Positions 60,385-64,000 of a stretch of DNA of 64,000 bases are shown one piece after another. Positions within the stretch are counted from its first letter, which is position 1. Each line of letters starts with the position of its first letter. Below the pieces are notes generated by a model, which made no database searches, was not told the DNA's origin, and worked only from the letters and a program-made list of their open reading frames with translations. The translations under genes and the position numbers were made by a program. The DNA comes from Gammaproteobacteria bacterium (lineage in GTDB: Bacteria; Pseudomonadota; Gammaproteobacteria; JAJPIJ01): contig DATJVC010000015.1 of assembly GCA_035501935.1 (NCBI GenBank), forward strand, positions 62,001 to 126,000. The letters run 5' to 3'.

Positions 60385-60548
60385 ATGCCGTTGCCGCGGG
60401 ACGATGCGAATATCGGCTCAAGGGTTGAGTGACCGCCCACGGGGGCAGAAACCTTGATTATGCCGCGGGTGTTCGTTTATGGTGCCTTATCCACCCTCAA
60501 ATCATTGGGTCCCTGGGAATGTACAGCGTGTTTGCGCGACGGCCTGTG

Positions 60549-61109
60549 ATGAACAACGAAAAACAACAACCCGCCTTCAATGCCTTTCATGATCTGGTTC
60601 TGAAGGTAAACGAATTCATTCTCGAGGAGCAGGGTCTGCTTGACGAGGAACTGGCACGCATGGGCAGGCTGGTGCAGGAGGCGGTCGCCAATCTGCACAA
60701 GAGCTTTAATGCCATGAGCGACAAGATTGTCAGGCAGTCCGAGGAACTGCAATCGCAGGGTGCGCGAGACCTGAATACCGAGGCCGGCAAGGAGATGAAA
60801 TCGCTGCTGCAATCCACTCATCAGATCAGTTCCATCGTGGTCCAAGCCGTCATCTCATTGCAGTTTGAAGACATCGTCCAGCAGCTTATCCTTCACTCGC
60901 GCCAGCGCATCACCGAGATACAGAGGTTGATGCAGGCGTTACAGACGCACATGGACGAACTGGTTTCCTCGAACGCCAGCGATGGCCGGGAACTGCTGAG
61001 CATGGTGGAGGCATGTCAGGACGAGATCAACAAGACGCGGCAGGCGCTGACCTTGAGCCATCCCGCGAAACAGGAATCCTTGAATAAAGGGGATGTAACG
61101 CTATTTTAA
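60549..61109 (+). CDS. Helical chemotaxis-associated protein with CheZ-like motif
   Basis: 186 aa, almost entirely helical, no membrane segment. A central LQFEDIVQQLILHSRQRITEI aligns by eye with the E. coli CheZ active-site helix (DFQDLTGQVIKRM...IQEIERQL), including the Asp and Gln four residues apart. The protein ends DVTLF, reminiscent of the hydrophobic CheY-binding tail of CheZ. It directly follows cheB (164 bp), and the operon has no other phospho-CheY phosphatase. A CheZ-like role is inference; it could also be an MCP-derived or scaffold protein. Confidence 0.7.
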   Translation: MNNEKQQPAFNAFHDLVLKVNEFILEEQGLLDEELARMGRLVQEAVANLHKSFNAMSDKIVRQSEELQSQGARDLNTEAGKEMKSLLQSTHQISSIVVQAVISLQFEDIVQQLILHSRQRITEIQRLMQALQTHMDELVSSNASDGRELLSMVEACQDEINKTRQALTLSHPAKQESLNKGDVTLF

Positions 61110-61162
61110 ATCACCGTTTCGTTTACCGGGCGATGTGCCCGCCATGAATGGAAAATCAAGCA

Positions 61163-61206
61163 GCCCATCCGCCGGCAGGATGCCGGGTGGGCGGGGGCGT
61201 CGTTTT
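61163..61206 (+). terminator. Possible terminator after the CheZ-like gene
   Basis: GCCCA...CCGGCA-GGA-TGCCGG...TGGGC folds into a stable two-part hairpin (61163-61192), with a TTTT run about 10 nt beyond its base. The U-run is short and distant, so this may attenuate rather than stop transcription into the downstream kinase gene. Confidence 0.35.
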
Positions 61207-61230
61207 CGCGGATGAGGTTTAATCGATAAT

Positions 61231-62700
61231 GTGAAGCCGGCAATCATGTTGCAGCGAATATTGATCATCGACGACTCCGAGGATGTGGAGGTTCTGGTGC
61301 GTTTCTGCGCCCAGGCCTCCTGGCCCGAAGCAGTGCTGGAGATGTACGACCCCAGGTGCGGCCTGCCGGAGGCTTCTTTCAACTGGAGCCGGTATGATCT
61401 CCTGTTGCTGGATTTCGATCTCGGCCTTGTGGATCAAAACGGCCTGGATTGGCTGTTGCAGTTGAAAAGCGAACCCCGATTGCCGTGCGTGATCATGATG
61501 ACGGGCTATGCCAGCGAAAAATTGGCCGCCAAGGCCGGCGCGACGGGCGTCGAGGGATTCATCGACAAAAATAAATTGACCCCAGAAACATTCGCCCACG
61601 CCGTCCGTCAGGCCATGGAGGCGAAGCGTGAGGCGATGAAACGCGCCGTTCCGGTGGGCGATAAAACGGAGTACATCAGTCCCGAGGACAGGCAGAAGCT
61701 CTGGCCTCCCGCCACTGGCCCGTCCGTCAAGGCGGGGCCCGCCGTTCAAAAGCCGGCGGCCGTGGAAGAGCGGCCCCGGGTACCGCCATCCACCGTGCCC
61801 CCCAAGCCGGCTGCGCCGAAAGAGGCGACCGCGACCACTCTGGCCCGAACAACCACCACCACGCAGGAACGCAAGGCCAGGCAGCCAGCCGACATTACCA
61901 TCATGGTGCCGGGTTATACCGTCACCAAAAAAATAGGCGAGGGGGGGATGGCGTCGATCTACCTGGCCGAGCGCGATGAGGATAATCTCAAGGTGGTGCT
62001 GAAAATATTGTCCCTCAAGCAAAAGGAGGATTCAGTGCTGCTGCGCCGCTTCATGCGGGAATACAAGCTAATCGCCCAGATCGAGCATCCGAATATCGTC
62101 CAGATCTATGAACGCGCGTTTGCCAGCAGTTTTGCCTACATCGCCATGGAGTATTTCGAGCATGGCGATCTGGCCGAGCGTCTCCGCAACCGCATTGATG
62201 GCAAGACGGCGATCAAGTACCTGCACCAGATCGCCGAGGGACTTGGCGCCGCCCACGCCAAGGGTATCGTGCACCGGGATCTGAAGCCCGCGAATATCCT
62301 GTTCCGTTCCGAGCATGAGCTGGCCATTTCAGATTTCGGCATCGCCAAGGAGGTGGAATCCGATACGCTGCGCAAGCAACTGACCGTGGACGGCGCCCTG
62401 CTGGGCACGTTGTATTACGTCAGTCCGGAACAGATTCTGGGCGGGGATGCGGATCAGCGCAGCGACATCTACAGTCTTGGGGTCATCATGTACAAGATGC
62501 TCACCGGCAAGCATCCATACAGCGGCAATTCGCCGGCGCAGATTTTTGAGGGGCACATCAATGCCCCCATCCCCCTGCTGCCGCCGCCATACACTTCCCT
62601 GCAACCGCTGCTTGACGGCCTGCTCGCCAAGGATCCCAACGAGCGTTTTCAGAGCACGGAGGATTTGTTGATGGGCATCAATTGGAAGGAATGGAGTTGA
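61231..62700 (+). CDS. Receiver-domain / Ser-Thr protein kinase fusion
   Basis: 489 aa, GTG start (ATG 61246 possible). Residues 1-125 are a response-regulator receiver (IIDDSEDVEVLVRF; phospho-acceptor Asp61 in LLLLDFDLG). A Pro/Ala/Thr-rich linker (about 140-225) leads to a Hanks-type kinase: GEGGMASIYLAE, HRDLKPAN with catalytic Asp350, DFG, SPE. The kinase ends just before the C-terminus, with no sensor or membrane segment. This suggests that a phosphorelay, such as CheA or the HPt protein nearby, controls Ser/Thr phosphorylation. The activation loop between DFG and SPE is rich in Thr/Leu. Confidence 0.94.
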   Translation: MKPAIMLQRILIIDDSEDVEVLVRFCAQASWPEAVLEMYDPRCGLPEASFNWSRYDLLLLDFDLGLVDQNGLDWLLQLKSEPRLPCVIMMTGYASEKLAAKAGATGVEGFIDKNKLTPETFAHAVRQAMEAKREAMKRAVPVGDKTEYISPEDRQKLWPPATGPSVKAGPAVQKPAAVEERPRVPPSTVPPKPAAPKEATATTLARTTTTTQERKARQPADITIMVPGYTVTKKIGEGGMASIYLAERDEDNLKVVLKILSLKQKEDSVLLRRFMREYKLIAQIEHPNIVQIYERAFASSFAYIAMEYFEHGDLAERLRNRIDGKTAIKYLHQIAEGLGAAHAKGIVHRDLKPANILFRSEHELAISDFGIAKEVESDTLRKQLTVDGALLGTLYYVSPEQILGGDADQRSDIYSLGVIMYKMLTGKHPYSGNSPAQIFEGHINAPIPLLPPPYTSLQPLLDGLLAKDPNERFQSTEDLLMGINWKEWS

Positions 62701-62751
62701 TCGAGACGAATCCTGAGAAATCCTTGTTGGCTTCGTCCAAAACCGGCCGGG

Positions 62752-63132
62752 TCAAAGATTGAGCAATTCGCCCACCACGTCCAACACGTGGGCGGGCTGC
62801 ACCGGCTTGGTGAGCCAGGCGTCCTTGAGTGCGCCCAGTTCCTGCTCCGCCTTGCTTTGTTCAGATTCCGTCGTCAACACGCAGATGGGCGTTTTCATAT
62901 AGCGCGGCAGTCTCTTCACCTGCTGTAGAAAGGCCAGGCCATCCATGTTCGGCATGTTGACGTCCGTGATGATGAGGTCAATCTGGCCGATGTCTTTCTG
63001 GCCCAGTTTTGTCAATGCGTCCCTGCCATCCTCCGCAGTGATGGTGTTATAGCCGCCCATCTTGAGCGTGGTGCCGATCACCGCACGCACGGACTTTGAA
63101 TCGTCGACGATGAGTATGGTTTTTGGCATCAT
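62752..63132 (-). CDS. CheY-like single-domain response regulator
   Basis: 126 aa receiver with acidic pair and the acceptor Asp in IITDVNMPNMDG, the Thr of VLTTESEQ and Lys of LTKPVQPA. It is close in wording to the operon CheY (54870) but transcribed oppositely. It lies downstream of the HPt gene (13-bp gap, same strand), so both are probably co-transcribed. Confidence 0.92.
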   Translation of the reverse strand: MMPKTILIVDDSKSVRAVIGTTLKMGGYNTITAEDGRDALTKLGQKDIGQIDLIITDVNMPNMDGLAFLQQVKRLPRYMKTPICVLTTESEQSKAEQELGALKDAWLTKPVQPAHVLDVVGELLNL

Positions 63133-63144
63133 TACGCTCCCAAA

Positions 63145-63507
63145 TCACGCGGGCGCGCCGGTCTGCGAGCCCGCCAGTTGTTGTTCCAGTTCAACATGAA
63201 TCTCCTTCAGCCTGCCGCTGATGACGCTGACCAGCCCGGGCAGGCCGGCCAGATGCCTTCTTTCTTTGGCGTTGCGTTCGACGGCCAGCAAATCATCGCT
63301 GAGCGAATTGATCCCGAGATAGGACAGTATCGGACGCACCTTGTGCACCGCACGGGCGAGATGATCCCACTGCTGGCTGGCGATGGCGTTGTCGATATCG
63401 GTTAGGGCCGTCATGACCGATAACCGCCCCATCTTCAACATCTCTTTCATCATTTCCTGATCGCCGGCGCAGGTATTTTTCAGCGCTTCCAGATTGATCA
63501 GTCCCAT
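63145..63507 (-). CDS. HPt phosphotransfer protein
   Basis: 120 aa helical protein. The HPt signature is LARAVHKVRPILSYLGINSL, with the His after RAV as the likely phospho-site and the Gly of YLGI as usual for the helix packing. It lies between two receiver genes, an arrangement that fits a REC-HPt-REC phosphorelay. Confidence 0.85.
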   Translation of the reverse strand: MGLINLEALKNTCAGDQEMMKEMLKMGRLSVMTALTDIDNAIASQQWDHLARAVHKVRPILSYLGINSLSDDLLAVERNAKERRHLAGLPGLVSVISGRLKEIHVELEQQLAGSQTGAPA

Positions 63508-63537
63508 GACCGGATTCCATGGCCGCCAGCGCGCGGC

Positions 63538-64000
63538 TTAAAAGGTCTTCCGCCTGCGGAGTGTTTCATGGATTTTTCTGTACAAATCCATGCGGGTAAA
63601 CGGCTTCATCAGATAGTCATCAATGCCGGCTTCCCGCAGCTTTTCCTGGGGAGCCAGATCCGCGGTCAGCGCCACGATGATGACATCGCGTTTGGGCTTG
63701 TCAAAATCCTCGCGTATGTGTTTGGCGAGTTCGTAGCCGTCCATGATCGGCATGTTGATGTCAGTCAAAATAATATCATAGTTATTCCGGCGAAACTCGC
63801 CAAGCCCCTTTTTGCCGTTGTCGGCAGTGGTGACATGAATGTTGTCGAAGTCATCGAGGAATTTCAGGATCACGAAAATATTCATGGGCTCATCATCGAG
63901 GAGCAGAAGCGATATCGATTCGAATTCGCCCAGCGGCCGCTCATCCACCGCCGGCACGGCGATTTGAACGGGTTCGCGATGGATGTCGTATTCCAGTTTG
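63538..64000 (-). CDS. Receiver domain at the C-terminus of a protein entering from the right (partial)
   Basis: The frame is open through the right edge. The visible part (154 codons) ends in a receiver domain: LLLLDDEPMNIFVILKFL, acceptor Asp in ILTDINMPIMDGYELA, Thr in VALTADLAPQEKL and Lys in LMKPFTRMDL. The sequence before it (KLEYDIHREPVQIAVPAVDE) continues into the edge, so it may be the tail of a hybrid histidine kinase; a GTG at 63957 would instead give a 139-aa stand-alone regulator. It precedes the HPt gene by 30 bp. Confidence 0.85.
   Translation of the reverse strand, partial: KLEYDIHREPVQIAVPAVDERPLGEFESISLLLLDDEPMNIFVILKFLDDFDNIHVTTADNGKKGLGEFRRNNYDIILTDINMPIMDGYELAKHIREDFDKPKRDVIIVALTADLAPQEKLREAGIDDYLMKPFTRMDLYRKIHETLRRRKTF

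Noticed and set aside
62701-62751. GACGAA...TTCGTC arms between convergent kinase and receiver genes as a terminator
   Set aside because: Only 6-bp arms around a 21-nt loop with no T-run.

Overview
The window comes from a high-GC gammaproteobacterial chromosome. The basis is the classic order nnrD/E-tsaE-amiC-mutL-miaA-hfq-hflX-hflK-hflC-yjeT-purA near orn, together with dnaX-ybaB-recR. A soxCD pair, hisZ between yjeT and purA, and many GGDEF/EAL, PilZ, FHA and Ser/Thr-kinase genes suggest an environmental, possibly sulfur-oxidising member (Chromatiales or Acidiferrobacterales-like). That placement is inference; the window has no rRNA or other decisive taxonomic marker.

Layout. 1-5092: the 5' part of a polyphosphate kinase-2 type gene (minus) diverges from a large Lhr-type helicase (plus), with a perfect FNR/Anr-type palindrome between them. 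5152-12541: a signalling block with a PilZ-DUF1631 protein carrying degenerate GGDEF/EAL-like domains, a Ser/Thr kinase fused to a cyclic-nucleotide-binding domain, glycerate kinase, a tiny HTH protein, and a convergent FHA protein. 12631-23981: M16 protease, small membrane protein, avtA, aldo/keto reductase, DUF484-GGDEF cyclase, Prc protease, a sorbosone-dehydrogenase-like lipoprotein and an FKBP isomerase. 24212-32180: soxCD, a large membrane GAF-PAS-GGDEF-EAL protein, a DUF1704 metallopeptidase-like protein, and a cupin plus FTR1 iron permease behind a Fur-box-like site. 32305-35707: tRNA-Ala(CGC), tRNA-Ser(GGA), 4.5S RNA, dnaX-ybaB-recR, and a 147-bp MITE-like element with 18-bp perfect inverted ends. 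35716-51891: M48 protease, orn and the conserved supraoperon. The supraoperon is interrupted between amiC and mutL by about 1.6 kb of accessory DNA: a cassette-like ORF with integron-type ends, a DUF4087 protein and a pyrimidine-dimer glycosylase.

52112-64000: a complete chemosensory operon (mcp, cheW, cheY, cheA, STAS, cheR, cheD, cheB), a small helical protein with a CheZ-like D-x3-Q signature, and a receiver-Ser/Thr-kinase fusion. Facing it are a stand-alone receiver, an HPt protein and the receiver end of a further protein. No flagellar or pilus genes are visible.

The most unusual theme is the convergence of three signalling currencies: chemosensory/two-component phosphorelay, eukaryotic-type Ser/Thr phosphorylation (two kinases plus an FHA reader), and c-di-GMP (two likely active proteins plus one likely inactive hybrid). 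The best candidate for a little-described system is the che cluster coupled to the CheZ-like protein and the receiver-kinase fusion.
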